DNA of 64,000 nt from Bin87 sp965220265 (GCA_965220265.1 CBDCPM010000004.1:3038001-3102000); one strand, 5' to 3'. Positions 26,417-35,879 are shown, counted from the first letter of the stretch. Numbers and translations: made by a program. The notes: generated by a model from the sequence alone, not told the origin.

Positions 26417-28128
26417 CCCCAATCCACCGAAAGGGTGAATGTGCCAGCGTGCTGAGGGGATGAGAAAATGCTCCCGCGCTTCGGGGATAATGGTTTTTGG
26501 GACAAGAAACCGACCCGAAACGAGGAGCACTCAAAAGATGCTACCACTGGGCAGCCCCGACCGCATCCATGTCGCCTTCGATGATCACCGCCTGGTGACC
26601 AACGCCGGACTGCTTTTGCCGGTCACTTTGGCCCAGCACCTGGGTGTGGGTGAGCTGGTGGACAACAACGTTGACCTGGGAGAAACGCCGGGTCGAGCCA
26701 ACCCGGGGGACAAGCTGCTGACGCTGGTGGCCTCGGCCCTGGCCGGTGGCGACTGCATCGATGACGCCGACGTGTTGCGCACCGGCGGGACGGCCAGCGC
26801 CATCGGCTGCGTGGTCAAAGCGCCATCCACGCTGGGGACCTTTCTGCGCAGCTTCCGGTGGGGTCATGTCCGCCAGCTGGATCGGGTGAGCCGGGAGTTG
26901 CTGGCGCGGGCCTGGGCCGCTGGGGCCGGACCTGGAGACGAGCCGTTGACCATCGACTTGGACTCCACCATCTGCGAGACCTACGGACTGGGCAAGGAGG
27001 GCGCCCGCCGCCATGGTTACACCGGCCAGCGGGGCTATCACCCGCTGCTGGCCGTGGCCGCGGACACCGGCGACGTGCTGATGGCGCGGCTCCGTGAGGG
27101 TCGGGCCAACACGGCTCGGGGCGCCGCCCACTTCCTGCGGGAGACGGTGGGGCGGGTGCGCTACGCTGGGGCCACCGGACAACTCACCGTGCGCGCCGAC
27201 AGCGGCTTCTACTCCCACGCCATCGTCGCGGTCTGCCGGAAGCTGGATGTCCACTTCTCCATCACCGTCCGCCAGCACGCCCGGTTGCGCAATCTCATCG
27301 AGGCCATACCCGAGCAGGACTGGACACCCATCTCCTACTGGATGGACGGCGCCGCCGACGTGGCCGAGACTGAATACACTCCATTCGAGAGCCAGCCCGA
27401 CGCCGCGCCGGCGCGTCTCATCGTACGCAGAGTGAAGCCCACGCCCGGTTCCCAACTGGCGCTCATCGCCGACTACAGCTACCACGCCTGCATCACCGAC
27501 CGGGAGGGCGAAACTCTGCAACTGGAGGCCGACCACCGCCGCCACGCCGAGATCGAGAACGCCATCCGCGACCTGAAGTACGGCGTGGGGCTCAATCATC
27601 TACCCTCAGGACGCTTCGCCGCTAACGCCGCCTGGCTGGCCGTCCAGGTCATGGCGCACAACCTGGCCCGCTGGACGGCGCGCATCGGTCTGGGCGAGCA
27701 GATCCTTACCACCAAGACCCTCCGGCGACGCTTCTTCTCCCTGGCTGGACGCATCACCCGCAGGGCCCGCCGCCTCACCCTGCATCTTCCCCAAGGCTGG
27801 CCCTGGCAAAACCAGTTCATGCAGGCCCTGGCCCGGCTGCGAGCCCTGCCGCTCCCTTCCTGACGGCGTAGCTAGCGCCCGACCCTTCAACCAGACCGCC
27901 CAACCGCCTGGCAGACCCGCGTCAGGCTGGGCACCGCGTGTCTCCAGCTGCCATCGACTATGGTGATCTTGCCCGCCGCCGCCGCTCGCGAGCCGTCAAC
28001 ATCCTCCTGGCGTAGCTGTGTCGACCCGCACCCGCCCGCATCCGGCGGGATCAGGGCACTGCAGCCATCAACCACGCTTCTCATCCCCTGCGTCACCAAC
28101 CCACTCGCGTCCCTTCGGTGGATTCGGG
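26417..28128 (+). mobile_element. IS1380-family element, copy 3 (1712 bp)
   Basis: Ends CCCCAATCCACCG and CGGTGGATTCGGG; 5-bp duplication CTTAC at 26412-26416 and 28129-28133. It inserted between the PAS codons GEITY and MNQES. Same length as copy 1. Confidence 0.93.
26538..27863 (+). CDS. IS1380-family transposase
   Basis: Intact 441-residue transposase nearly identical to copy 1. Catalytic positions are TIDLDSTICETYG, VRADSGFYSHAI and EIENAIRDLKYG. The ATG of MLPLGSPDRIHV is chosen because it equals the start of copies 1 and 2; an in-frame start 99 bp upstream would add residues encoded by the element end. GAGGAG lies 10 bp before the ATG. Confidence 0.93.
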   Translation: MLPLGSPDRIHVAFDDHRLVTNAGLLLPVTLAQHLGVGELVDNNVDLGETPGRANPGDKLLTLVASALAGGDCIDDADVLRTGGTASAIGCVVKAPSTLGTFLRSFRWGHVRQLDRVSRELLARAWAAGAGPGDEPLTIDLDSTICETYGLGKEGARRHGYTGQRGYHPLLAVAADTGDVLMARLREGRANTARGAAHFLRETVGRVRYAGATGQLTVRADSGFYSHAIVAVCRKLDVHFSITVRQHARLRNLIEAIPEQDWTPISYWMDGAADVAETEYTPFESQPDAAPARLIVRRVKPTPGSQLALIADYSYHACITDREGETLQLEADHRRHAEIENAIRDLKYGVGLNHLPSGRFAANAAWLAVQVMAHNLARWTARIGLGEQILTTKTLRRRFFSLAGRITRRARRLTLHLPQGWPWQNQFMQALARLRALPLPS

Positions 28129-28459
28129 CTTACATGAACCAGGAATCCCGACGAATGCTGGGTGCAATGGCGCTTCCGGAAGAGGTCCTCGATAACGTCT
28201 TCGACTTGCTGACATTTACAAGCTCTGACGGGAGAGAGATCGCCTTCGTAGACCTTCCAGGCACCAGGGCCCTTCAGACTGGCGAGACTGTGCGGGCAGA
28301 AGAGGTTGTCGTCCACCTCCCGAACGGGAATTCCATGACAACCTTGATCAATTGCGCTCCCCTTTTCTCTGAATCAGGGGAAATAGTGTCGGTGATGTCC
28401 GTTATGCAGGACATGACCCCCTGGAAGACCTGGAACGACAGCGAGCTGAATTCCTGGGA

Positions 28460-29902
28460 GTGGTAAGCGAAGAGCTGAGAACCCCATTGATTAGCATTAA
28501 GGGTTCTGCCGCCGCCCTCAGAAGCATTATTGAGTCAATGGTCCCTACTGAGTCACTGCAGCTCTTGCGCATCATCGACCAGCAGGCAGACCTGATGCGC
28601 AGCCAGCTCAACAGCCTCATTGAGCTGACCCAAATTGAGGCGGGAACATTGTCCGTAGCTACCCAGTCAACGGAAGTTGCGGGACTGATAGAACGGTCCT
28701 GCGGAGAGTATCTGAGAGACCACTCAGCGACAGCCATCCAATTGGATCTCCCGGAGACGCTGCCGAAAGTGATGGCTGACAGGCACCGCATAAGCCAAGT
28801 GTTGCACAATTTCCTCCGCCAGGCGGCGAAATACTCGAACGAGCTGTCCCCAGTCAAAGTGTCCGCTTCTATGGCAGATATCTACATCGCCGTCTCGGTC
28901 TCAGTGGGCGGCTCATTTGCTCCTCCCGAGGATACGCCCTCGCCGTTCAAAGCAACGGAAACCCCTCAGTTATTCAGGAAGATCACTCAGGCCCACACCA
29001 AAGCGGCTGAATTATCTGCACAGGGCGAGGGGCTCGCGCTTGCCTTCTGCCGCGGCGTCGTTGAGGCGCATGGCGGCCGCATCAGGGCAGATATGGATGA
29101 GCAGGAGGGAAGACTGACTCTGACCTTCACCCTCCTATCAGTGGAAGACGAGGACGAAATTCAGGGGCCCGACATGGGAGGGACTGCCGGAGAGCCATCG
29201 CCGGTTCCGGCAGGGAAGACTCAGATCCTCGTCTCAATTGAAGACTCCAGATTGCTGGGCACAGTTCGCCAAGCCCTGCTCAATGCGAGCTACGGCGCCG
29301 TGGCAACCTCGGGCTTGGACGAGGTTGAGGAACTTGCGCTGTCAGAAAGGCCGCAACTAATTGTCCTGGACATTGCTGGCAGAGAAGAGGCGTCCTTCCG
29401 GACTTTGCGGCGTGCCGGTAATCTGCTGAACCTGCCGACGATTGTGCTCTGTGATCGTGACGATGAGGAATACGTCGTGCGCGCTTTTGAAATGGGTGCT
29501 GACGGGTATATGGTGAAACCGTTTTCGCCTTCCGAACTGATAGCGAGGATAAAGGCGACATTCCGGAGGATGAACGGCGGCGGAGAACTCGCCAGCAACC
29601 GTACGTTCCAATCGGGCGAAGTGAGAATCGATTTCGATGAGCGAACCGTCAGCGTATCGGGGCAACCAGTACAGATGACTGCCACGGAGTACAAGCTACT
29701 CACCGAGCTCGCCAACGGCGCAGGCAGGGTTCTCACACAGGATATGTTGCTTCAAAGAGTTTGGGGACCGGAGTATTCTGGGGAGTCCCAGCTTTTGCGC
29801 TCCTACATAAAATCTCTTCGCCAGAAGCTCGGGGACAATGCGCGGAAGCCCATGTACATCTTGACCGAGCACGGTATTGGCTACCCTATGGCAAAGTCTT
29901 AG
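28460..29902 (+). CDS. Surviving kinase-receiver-winged-helix part of the sensor gene
   Basis: An open frame of about 480 codons remains after the lost C. It starts within the HisKA domain (GVVSEELRTPLISIKGSAA; note E before LRTP where the phosphorylated histidine of SHELRTP would be, so EELRTP lacks it). An ATPase-like region follows (ADRHRISQVLHNFLRQAAKYS, GEGLALAFCRGVVEAHGGRI). Next is a receiver (ILVSIEDSRLLGTVRQALL, LIVLDIAGRE, GADGYMVKPFSPSELIARI; the aspartate of VLDIAG is the likely phosphoacceptor). An OmpR-type winged helix closes the protein (MTATEYKLLTELANGAGRV, YIKSLRQKLGD, EHGIGYPM). Fusing kinase to a DNA-binding output is unusual. Expression without the upstream part is doubtful. 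Confidence 0.8.
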   Translation: MVSEELRTPLISIKGSAAALRSIIESMVPTESLQLLRIIDQQADLMRSQLNSLIELTQIEAGTLSVATQSTEVAGLIERSCGEYLRDHSATAIQLDLPETLPKVMADRHRISQVLHNFLRQAAKYSNELSPVKVSASMADIYIAVSVSVGGSFAPPEDTPSPFKATETPQLFRKITQAHTKAAELSAQGEGLALAFCRGVVEAHGGRIRADMDEQEGRLTLTFTLLSVEDEDEIQGPDMGGTAGEPSPVPAGKTQILVSIEDSRLLGTVRQALLNASYGAVATSGLDEVEELALSERPQLIVLDIAGREEASFRTLRRAGNLLNLPTIVLCDRDDEEYVVRAFEMGADGYMVKPFSPSELIARIKATFRRMNGGGELASNRTFQSGEVRIDFDERTVSVSGQPVQMTATEYKLLTELANGAGRVLTQDMLLQRVWGPEYSGESQLLRSYIKSLRQKLGDNARKPMYILTEHGIGYPMAKS

Positions 29903-30017
29903 TCTACGTCCGATCGGCCCGGACCCGTGAGTTCGAACGCCATGGTTCTGCGGTAGCTCCTCAAGGGAGCAAGCCGAGTCCGTTGAGGAACAGAACCCGG
30001 CTCTAGCGCTTCCTACA

Positions 30018-30032
30018 AACCGTTGGTGCTAG
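30018..30032 (+). repeat. 15-bp inverted repeat, left arm
   Basis: AACCGTTGGTGCTAG here is the exact complement of 33184-33198. Together they bracket the IS5-G2, IS66 and IS982-like block. Confidence 0.7.
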
Positions 30033-30837
30033 GGCGTGTTGACATTTGATTATAATGGCGGCATGGGAAACGTCAGACTATCACCAAACCAGTGGACCAG
30101 GATTCTCCAGTTCTTGCGTAGTCGTACCGACTTGTACGTTGGTCAGGAAGCGGAATGCCAGCGTTTCATCGAGGCGGTGCTGTGGGTGAACCGTTCCGGC
30201 GCCCAGTGGCGGCTCCTCCCGTCCGAGTATGGCAACTGGAACAGTGTGTACAAAAGGTTCGCCCGCTGGGCCGACCGGGGTATCTGGGAACTGATGCATC
30301 AGCATTTCGCCGACGACCCGGATCTGGAATGCCTCATCATCGACAGCACCGTGGTTCGGGCCCATCCCTGCGCCGCCGGAGCGCCCCCCAAAAAGGTGGC
30401 CAGGCAGCCCAGGCCCTGGGTCGGAGCCGTGGCGGGTTTAGCACTAAGGTCCACGTGAGCGTGGATGCCTTGGGTAATCCCTTGCGGTTCATCCTGACTG
30501 GGGGACAACAGCATGACATCACTCAGGCCGATGCTCTGATCGCCGATTATGCCGGAGAGTACGTGATTGCCGACAAGGGGTATGATGCCCAGGAGTTTCG
30601 TCAGCATATCCTGGAACGGGGCCTGCGTCCGGTCATACCGCCGCGCTCCAACCGCAAGGAACCCCAAGCCTACGATGCTTACCTGTACCGGGAGCGCCAC
30701 TTGGTGGAATGCTTCATCAACAAGATAAAGCACTATCGCCGGGTATTTTCCCGGTTCGAGAAACTGGACACCAGATACTTGGGGTTCCTTCAATTTACCG
30801 CTGCCCTCATTTGGTTACGGTGAAATGTCAACACAGC
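30033..30837 (+). mobile_element. IS5-family (IS427-like) element G2 (805 bp)
   Basis: Nearly identical to G1 at 7646 over its whole length. CTAG on both sides (30029-30032, 30838-30841) is a clean 4-bp duplication. Confidence 0.9.
30063..30823 (+). CDS. IS5-family transposase, two frames joined by -1 frameshift
   Basis: Same organisation as the product of G1: MGNVRLSPNQW to LIIDSTVVRAH in the first frame, the C6A5GG slip site near 30385, then KGGQAAQALGRSRGG to LIWLR in the -1 frame. The few differences from G1 are near the 3' half and mostly silent. Preservation of the slip site in both copies argues that the frameshift is functional. Confidence 0.85.
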
Positions 30838-30944
30838 CTAGTTAATATCAGAGGACGAATTGGGCAATGGAGCGATGGATGCGTCCGTTTTCGTCCGGTT
30901 CCAGTCCATGCCACTGCACCAGTATGTTGAAGGCGGGTAACAGT

Positions 30945-32316
30945 TCAGAGTCGAGGGGAAACGAGCAGCTGACGGCAGGCGGCAAGAGGATTTAGTCCTT
31001 GGGCGCGCCAGGCGCCGAAGATGGATGCCAGCGTCATCTTGCTCTCGGTGCCCTGCTCCGAGCGGGTGCCGCCGCTGACCTTGCGGCTGATGACCAGATG
31101 ACGCAGGCTGCGCTCGGCGGGGTTGTTGTCCGCTGGCACGTCCGGTTCGGCCACGAAGACGAAGAGTTCCTTGATGTGGCGCTCAATGCGCCGGCACAGC
31201 TTGCCCTGGACAGCCGACGGCTCAGACAGGAAAGGGCGGCAGATGGCCAGCAGCTTCCGCTCCAAGGCCAGTTGAGCGACACGCCGTCGTCGTGCCTGAG
31301 GATGAGAGAAGGCTTTGGCTTCCTCGTAGAGTCGATGGACTGCCGCCGCCCAGCGGGCCAGCGGGGCATCTTTGAGGTAGAGGGCCACCAAGTCGTGGAT
31401 GTCCCGCAGCAGGTGCGCCCAGCACCGTTGCTTAGGGCCATCGTAATGGTGATAGGCGGCGTAGAAATCGCTGACCAGTACTCCGGAGAATGCCTCGCCC
31501 AGCGCCTCGTCCACCACCGCCTTGCCCCGACCCCGCCGCAGGAAGTAGCGCTCGGTGGGAGTGCTGAAAGTGATTGGTCAAGGGCTCGCACACGTAACCG
31601 TTGTTCCCATTTTGACGCCAGCCGGTTTCGTCGGCGTGGACCACTGGGCTGGCGCGGATGCAGTCCACCATCGCGGCCACTGCTGGTTGGGCCTGTTGCG
31701 CGGTCTGGTGAATGGCGCTCACAATGGCCCCCACGCTGAGGCGCAGCTGATGGACGGTGCGCAGATACCACTGGATGCTGCGGATCGGCAGGCGCCCTTC
31801 TTCCCGTAGCGTGGCGATGCGGCTGATCAGGTTGACGCCTAGGCGTTGGCGCCCCAGTGCCACGCCGTCCAGTTGCGCGGTGGGCACTCGGCGCCGCCGA
31901 CACACTGGGCAGGTCCTGGCGATGAAGACATGCTCGGTGACTTGCACCGGAACCACCGGCAACTCGATGACTTCCCGGGTGCGCTGGACCCAGCCGCCAG
32001 TCAGGTGCGTCCCGCAATCGGGACAGCTCTCCACCACGTGCTCCACCCGATGGGTCGGTGTCATGCGCGGGCGGGCGAAGCCGTGGCGTCGCTGCTTTCT
32101 GGGCTGCTGCTGCGCTGGCGGCTGGCTGCCCGATTTCGCCTTGAGGCCGGGCATTCGCGGCGGGCCGTCCGGCTTCGCCCGGCCTTCCAGTTCGGCAATC
32201 CGCCGCTCCAACCGCTCAATCACCCGCTGCTGTTCCAGAACGGTGGCCTGCAGTTGGGCGATGATGGCGATGAGGAAATCGCGGTCGGCGGTGATCAGGT
32301 CACTCTCAGTATCCAC
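30945..32316 (-). pseudogene. IS66-family transposase TnpC, frameshifted
   Basis: Starts MDTESDLITADRDFLIAII, with a predicted leucine-rich coiled coil (VLEQQRVIERLERRIAELEG in part), a zinc-binding region (CPDCGTHL and CPVCRRRRVP), and the first catalytic aspartate region VVHADETGWRQNG. Around 31560 one base is lost and reading continues in another frame as FYAAYHHYDGPKQRCWAHLLRD in parts (SDFYAAYHHYD, CWAHLLRDIHD), then DNNPAERSLRHLVISRK with the catalytic glutamate. A single frameshift inactivates it. I found no tnpA/tnpB partners, as in the ISBst12-like branch of IS66. Confidence 0.82.
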
Positions 32317-32384
32317 TCCCTCTATATGACATAACCACCGCCACCCGTGCCAGCGTCTGGCAGCCCGCCTTCGGCCAATTTACC

Positions 32385-33110
32385 TCACCAACTCTGAACA
32401 GTTACGAAGGCGGCCATCAGGTAACTCAGATGCGCCTCAAATCCTCGCCAGGTGTTATGACGCATCTCCTTGCTGCCCCACACCGTGGTCATCATGGAGA
32501 AGGTGGTTTCCACGATCATCCGCACGTTCCATTGGCCGCGACGACACAGTTTCACGTTGTCTGGGTCGCCTTTGGCGCGGTGAAAGCCGGTGTCAGTCAG
32601 TATGATCATCTGGCCGTCGTAGCAGGCCAACAAGGGTAAGAACCGCTGGTCATGGACGTTGGCAGTGGCGCAGTCCCAATCCACAATCAGCCCCAATTTG
32701 TTGAGCACGACGCAGAGTTTGCCGCCCCGGACCCAGCGCTGATTGGACTTGCCTCGCTGGCCCACCTGATGGAGCTGACGCCCCGCCCTTACCGGATGGC
32801 CCAGTTCGACGCCATAGCTGTCGGCCACGCCCAGGATGGTGGGCTGAGCCAGGAAATAGCCGGTCCAGCAGGCTTTGGCTTCCAGGCGGCGGAAGAGGCG
32901 GGTGCGCTGGGGGAGTTTGGGAAAGAGATCTCCATAGTTGTGCCTGAGCCAGTCGTAAAAGGCGCGGCGGCTGACGCCCTTGACGGCGTAGAGCACTCCG
33001 ATGGTGACCACTTCGCCCCGGGAGAGCACGGCTTGGGGATGCTGGGGCAATCGGGGCAAAGCGTCGTCTATCTGGCAGTAGAGTTCGGTGATAAAATCGG
33101 CGATGTTCAC
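32385..33110 (-). CDS. IS982-like transposase
   Basis: A 241-residue DDE transposase, uninterrupted. Key parts are ITELYCQIDDALPRLPQHP, VTIGVLYAVKGVSRRAFYDW, the first aspartate in ILGVADSYGVELGHP, GGKLCVVLNKLGLIVDWDCA in parts, the second aspartate in MIILTDTGFHRAKGD, and the glutamate in NVRMIVETTFSMMTTV. The general layout is IS982-like, but I would not exclude a related unassigned IS4/IS5-superfamily group. It ends close to its left terminus (32385) and the right end is near 33130-33183. Confidence 0.75.
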   Translation of the reverse strand: MNIADFITELYCQIDDALPRLPQHPQAVLSRGEVVTIGVLYAVKGVSRRAFYDWLRHNYGDLFPKLPQRTRLFRRLEAKACWTGYFLAQPTILGVADSYGVELGHPVRAGRQLHQVGQRGKSNQRWVRGGKLCVVLNKLGLIVDWDCATANVHDQRFLPLLACYDGQMIILTDTGFHRAKGDPDNVKLCRRGQWNVRMIVETTFSMMTTVWGSKEMRHNTWRGFEAHLSYLMAAFVTVQSW

Positions 33111-33183
33111 AGGGTTCCTCCGCTGTAGAGCGGATCAACTTACAGCATAAGGAACCCGGTGGCATCTTCAATATCATCTCAAA

Positions 33184-33198
33184 CTAGCACCAACGGTT
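33184..33198 (+). repeat. 15-bp inverted repeat, right arm
   Basis: CTAGCACCAACGGTT, complement of 30018-30032. Confidence 0.7.
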
Positions 33199-33339
33199 AT
33201 AACGGTGGGACTTCAGCAGGTAGTATCCGCTAAAACCAGCATTAGGAGTTCGGCGGGTTGAGGGCGGCGGCAAAGCCTACACTGGGGCGGAGGAAAACCG
33301 TACCACCAGTAGGATGCGTGACGGTCGCGGGCACTATGG

Positions 33340-33694
33340 CATCTACCCGTATTCGTCGAAGACTTGGCCCAGTTGGCCGTGGATGCTGCCGAGGCGGATG
33401 AGAACGAGGAAATTGACGCCGTCGGCCCCGAGGTGTTCACCTATGCCGAAATGGTGAAACTCGTGCGTGACCGGATCGGATGCGTTGCCTGGTGCGGCCG
33501 GGCGCATTCTTGGCCTGTTTCTCGATGACATCGTCCTCACCATGGATGAGATCCGCGGCCTTTCCGCCGGCCTGATGGTGTCGAATTCGGGCGCGGAGCC
33601 ACCGGGACCGAACCGGCTCACCGAGTGGCTGGACCAGCACGGCGCCGCGGCAGGGCAGAGCTACGCATCCGAGGTGCAGTGCCACTACGAGTAA
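33340..33694 (+). pseudogene. NAD-dependent epimerase/NmrA-like protein, 3' remnant
   Basis: The frame from 33340 reads VFVEDLAQLAVDAAE, then VFTYAEMVKLVRDRIG, and after a frameshift near 33478 continues AAGRILGLFLDDIVLTMDEIRGLSAG in parts (LDDIVLTMDEI, RGLSAGLMVS), then LTEWLDQHG and SYASEV. This matches the C-terminal third of NDUFA9-like/NmrA-like SDR proteins. The Rossmann-fold N-terminus is missing, with the IS982-like element just upstream. Confidence 0.6.
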
Positions 33695-33699
33695 AGAAT

Positions 33700-34017
33700 C
33701 TCCAGGGACAATATCGATGGGTCGCTCTCCGCCTTCCAGAAATTCCGCCTGCTCCGTTGCGCTTGCGGTCAGCTCGATCAGCACCCGCCCGAGAGTCGGA
33801 TGGCCGGAAGAGACTGGCCACGACCCGGAGCCAGTCCCCATTGGGAGAGGACATACCGGTGGAAAGCCAAACCTTCCGAAATGCGCAGGCCGGCGTTTGC
33901 GTTTCAACCCGGGGTGTGTTGCAAAATGCCTATCATTTCGCTGACTGACCTCAGTCTCCCGCCTCACTTCGCGGTGGCTATAACACGGGCTATCGCCTAC
34001 ACCAACGGAGTTGCTGC
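33700..34017 (+). other. Upstream region of the PQQ-propeller lipoprotein gene
   Basis: No gene seen. It should contain the promoter of the gene at 34018; GGAG at 34006-34009 precedes its ATG by 8 bp. Confidence 0.4.
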
Positions 34018-35871
34018 ATGAAGAACATCCCCAGTCTCGGCAGGATCGGTGTCTCGGTTCTGGCCTCCCTGACCCTGGTGTCCGTGCTCGCCCTGGGCTG
34101 CCGATTGATCGACGGGTCAGGGCCGGATGCCGAACCCACACTCGAACCTGATATCGGGGCCACCGTTACTGCCGCCATGAATAGCGTGGTCGCCACCCCG
34201 GAGGCTGCGGCGCCGACGGAACCTCCGAAGCCCACGTCCAATGCCGCGCCAATCACCACCGCGACGCCGGCGCCCACCCCGGCTGCCACCACAAATGATC
34301 CGGGCAACCTGGCGGCAACGCTGTCGGATGTGGGACCGGAAACCAGTTGGGGACACCTGTTTGCCGCCTTCACGGAAGCGGAACGTGCCTGCATCACTGA
34401 TGAACTGGGTGAAGAGCGACTGACCCAAGTGCTGGAAAGTCCTGTTTTCCAAGATGGACCCGGCCAGGATTGGGAGCCTGTCGTTTTCGGCTGCCTGGAC
34501 CAGGAAACGGCGGCCGCGCTGTTCCATACCATGCTGGCATCCCAGATGGGAGCTGAGGTGGAACTGAGCGCAGAGAGCAACGCATGCATCCACGAATTGC
34601 TGGTCGACGCCGACATTTCGGCCCTGGTCGTCGGCTCCGGACCGGAGCCGACACCGGCACAGGCGGAGGCGCTGTTCGGTTTCTTCTTCGGGATGGCGGC
34701 CTGCGCGCCCGAGCAGATGGGCGGAGGGCCCGGCGGTCCGCCGCAAAGCCAACCGGCGGCGGATGAAACCAGGTTGTGGAGCTACGCCACGGGCGGTTGG
34801 GTTGACACGGCGCCGGCGGTCGAGTGCGGTGTCGTCTACGTGGGTTCCGCAGACGGCAGAGTCTATGCCCTGGATGCGGCGAACGGTTCGGAGCTGTGGA
34901 GTTTTGCCACGGGGAATGCCGTCAAGTCCACTCCCACCGTGGCCGACGGGATCGTCTACGTTGGCTCGAATGACAATCGTGTCTACGCCCTGGACGCTGC
35001 AACGGGCGATGAGCGGTGGAGCCACGACACCGGGACGTGGATGCAATACTCTCCTGCGGTCGCGGAAGGCTTGGTCTATGTCAGTTCGCTGAGCGAAGGC
35101 GACTGGAAACTACACGCACTGGACGGGATGTCAGGGGAAACGGTCTGGATTGACACTATGCCACACCATCTGTTCGACGATTTCGTGCCTTCCGTGGTCG
35201 GCGGTAGAGTTTACGTTCCGAGGAGGGATTTTGGGGGATACCAGGCTTTGGATGCGGGCAACGGGCAGCCGGTATGGACAGTTGACATACCCGACCGTGT
35301 TGAGTCTCCGCCCATGGTGTTGGACGGGGTGGTTTACGTGACCGCGGCGAACCAGGCTTACGCCCTGGACGAGTCCACCGGCAGCGTCATCTGGAGCTAC
35401 AACACCGAACGGTTCCCCGCCCGGGACTTTCCCGCCCTGGTCATCGACGGCGTGTACTACCTGGCGCCCGATGATATGGTCCATGCCCTGGACGCCGAGA
35501 CCGGAGAGACCATCTGGACCTACTTGGCGCCGGCGCCGATCAGCACCGCACCCGTCGTTTCCGATGGCGTGTTCTTCGCCGTGGCCGAGGCAGGACAGAT
35601 CATTGCGGTGGACGCCAAAACCGGTGCGCCGTTGTGGACCGTCCAGGCCGACGGAATGGGGCTGCAGGCTCTGTCGGTGAGGCGCGGCGTCCTTTACTTT
35701 GAATCCGACACGGGATACCTGACATCCGTCGACGTGGTCGATGGGAGTGTGATCCATAATTTTCAGAAAGGGTACATCTGGGGCGTTGGCACCTACACCG
35801 TAGGCGACGGTGTCGTGTATTTCGGCTCCCTGGTGGGCAGCGTCAACGCCCACTCCGCTCCGGTGCCCTGA
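34018..35871 (+). CDS. Lipoprotein with Cys-containing helical region and PQQ-type beta-propeller
   Basis: A 617-residue secreted protein. The N-terminal signal (RIGVSVLASLTLVSVLALGC) ends in a lipobox with Cys28. A Pro/Thr/Ala-rich linker runs to about residue 100. Residues about 100-245 form a helical region with spaced cysteines (FTEAERACITDELGEERL, VVFGCLDQETAAALF, LSAESNACIHELLVD, GMAACAPEQM). From about 255 to the end are seven or eight PQQ/pyrrolo-quinoline-like propeller blades (VYVGSADGRVYALDAANGSE in part, then VYVGSNDNRVYALDAATG and later variants). Propellers of this type include BamB and alcohol dehydrogenase domains, but the alcohol dehydrogenase active-site pattern is not evident. 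The ligand is unknown. Confidence 0.85.
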   Translation: MKNIPSLGRIGVSVLASLTLVSVLALGCRLIDGSGPDAEPTLEPDIGATVTAAMNSVVATPEAAAPTEPPKPTSNAAPITTATPAPTPAATTNDPGNLAATLSDVGPETSWGHLFAAFTEAERACITDELGEERLTQVLESPVFQDGPGQDWEPVVFGCLDQETAAALFHTMLASQMGAEVELSAESNACIHELLVDADISALVVGSGPEPTPAQAEALFGFFFGMAACAPEQMGGGPGGPPQSQPAADETRLWSYATGGWVDTAPAVECGVVYVGSADGRVYALDAANGSELWSFATGNAVKSTPTVADGIVYVGSNDNRVYALDAATGDERWSHDTGTWMQYSPAVAEGLVYVSSLSEGDWKLHALDGMSGETVWIDTMPHHLFDDFVPSVVGGRVYVPRRDFGGYQALDAGNGQPVWTVDIPDRVESPPMVLDGVVYVTAANQAYALDESTGSVIWSYNTERFPARDFPALVIDGVYYLAPDDMVHALDAETGETIWTYLAPAPISTAPVVSDGVFFAVAEAGQIIAVDAKTGAPLWTVQADGMGLQALSVRRGVLYFESDTGYLTSVDVVDGSVIHNFQKGYIWGVGTYTVGDGVVYFGSLVGSVNAHSAPVP

Positions 35872-35879
35872 TTCTGGAC

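Larger units (their letters stand above)
23816..29902 (+). pseudogene. GAF-PAS histidine kinase/receiver/winged-helix fusion, split by three insertions
   Basis: The original gene can be rebuilt from 23816-24147, 26095-26416 and 28134-29902 (about 807 codons after correcting one base). Start MSLLQANAAITEAEILRQE follows GAGGAAG; then a GAF domain (SQIVDTEAALQEVVNSV, ARYGALLAFDPAGG, VKTFLGTPI, GNLYLTEKEGG), a PAS domain (MDISPVAVSVFDARIGEITY joined to MNQESRRMLG), HisKA, ATPase, receiver and OmpR-type winged helix. Insertions are IS1380 copy 2, MITE-1 copy 4 and IS1380 copy 3. Removing them at their target duplications (GTTAG, TTAG, CTTAC) restores frame exactly. Two point lesions remain: TGA at 23978 in the GAF domain, and a lost C in the C run at 28417-28421. 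Confidence 0.88.

Noticed and set aside
30033..33183. IS5/IS66/IS982 block as a composite transposon carrying cargo
   Set aside because: No passenger gene lies between the transposases, and IS5-G2 has its own CTAG duplication, so the elements arrived separately.
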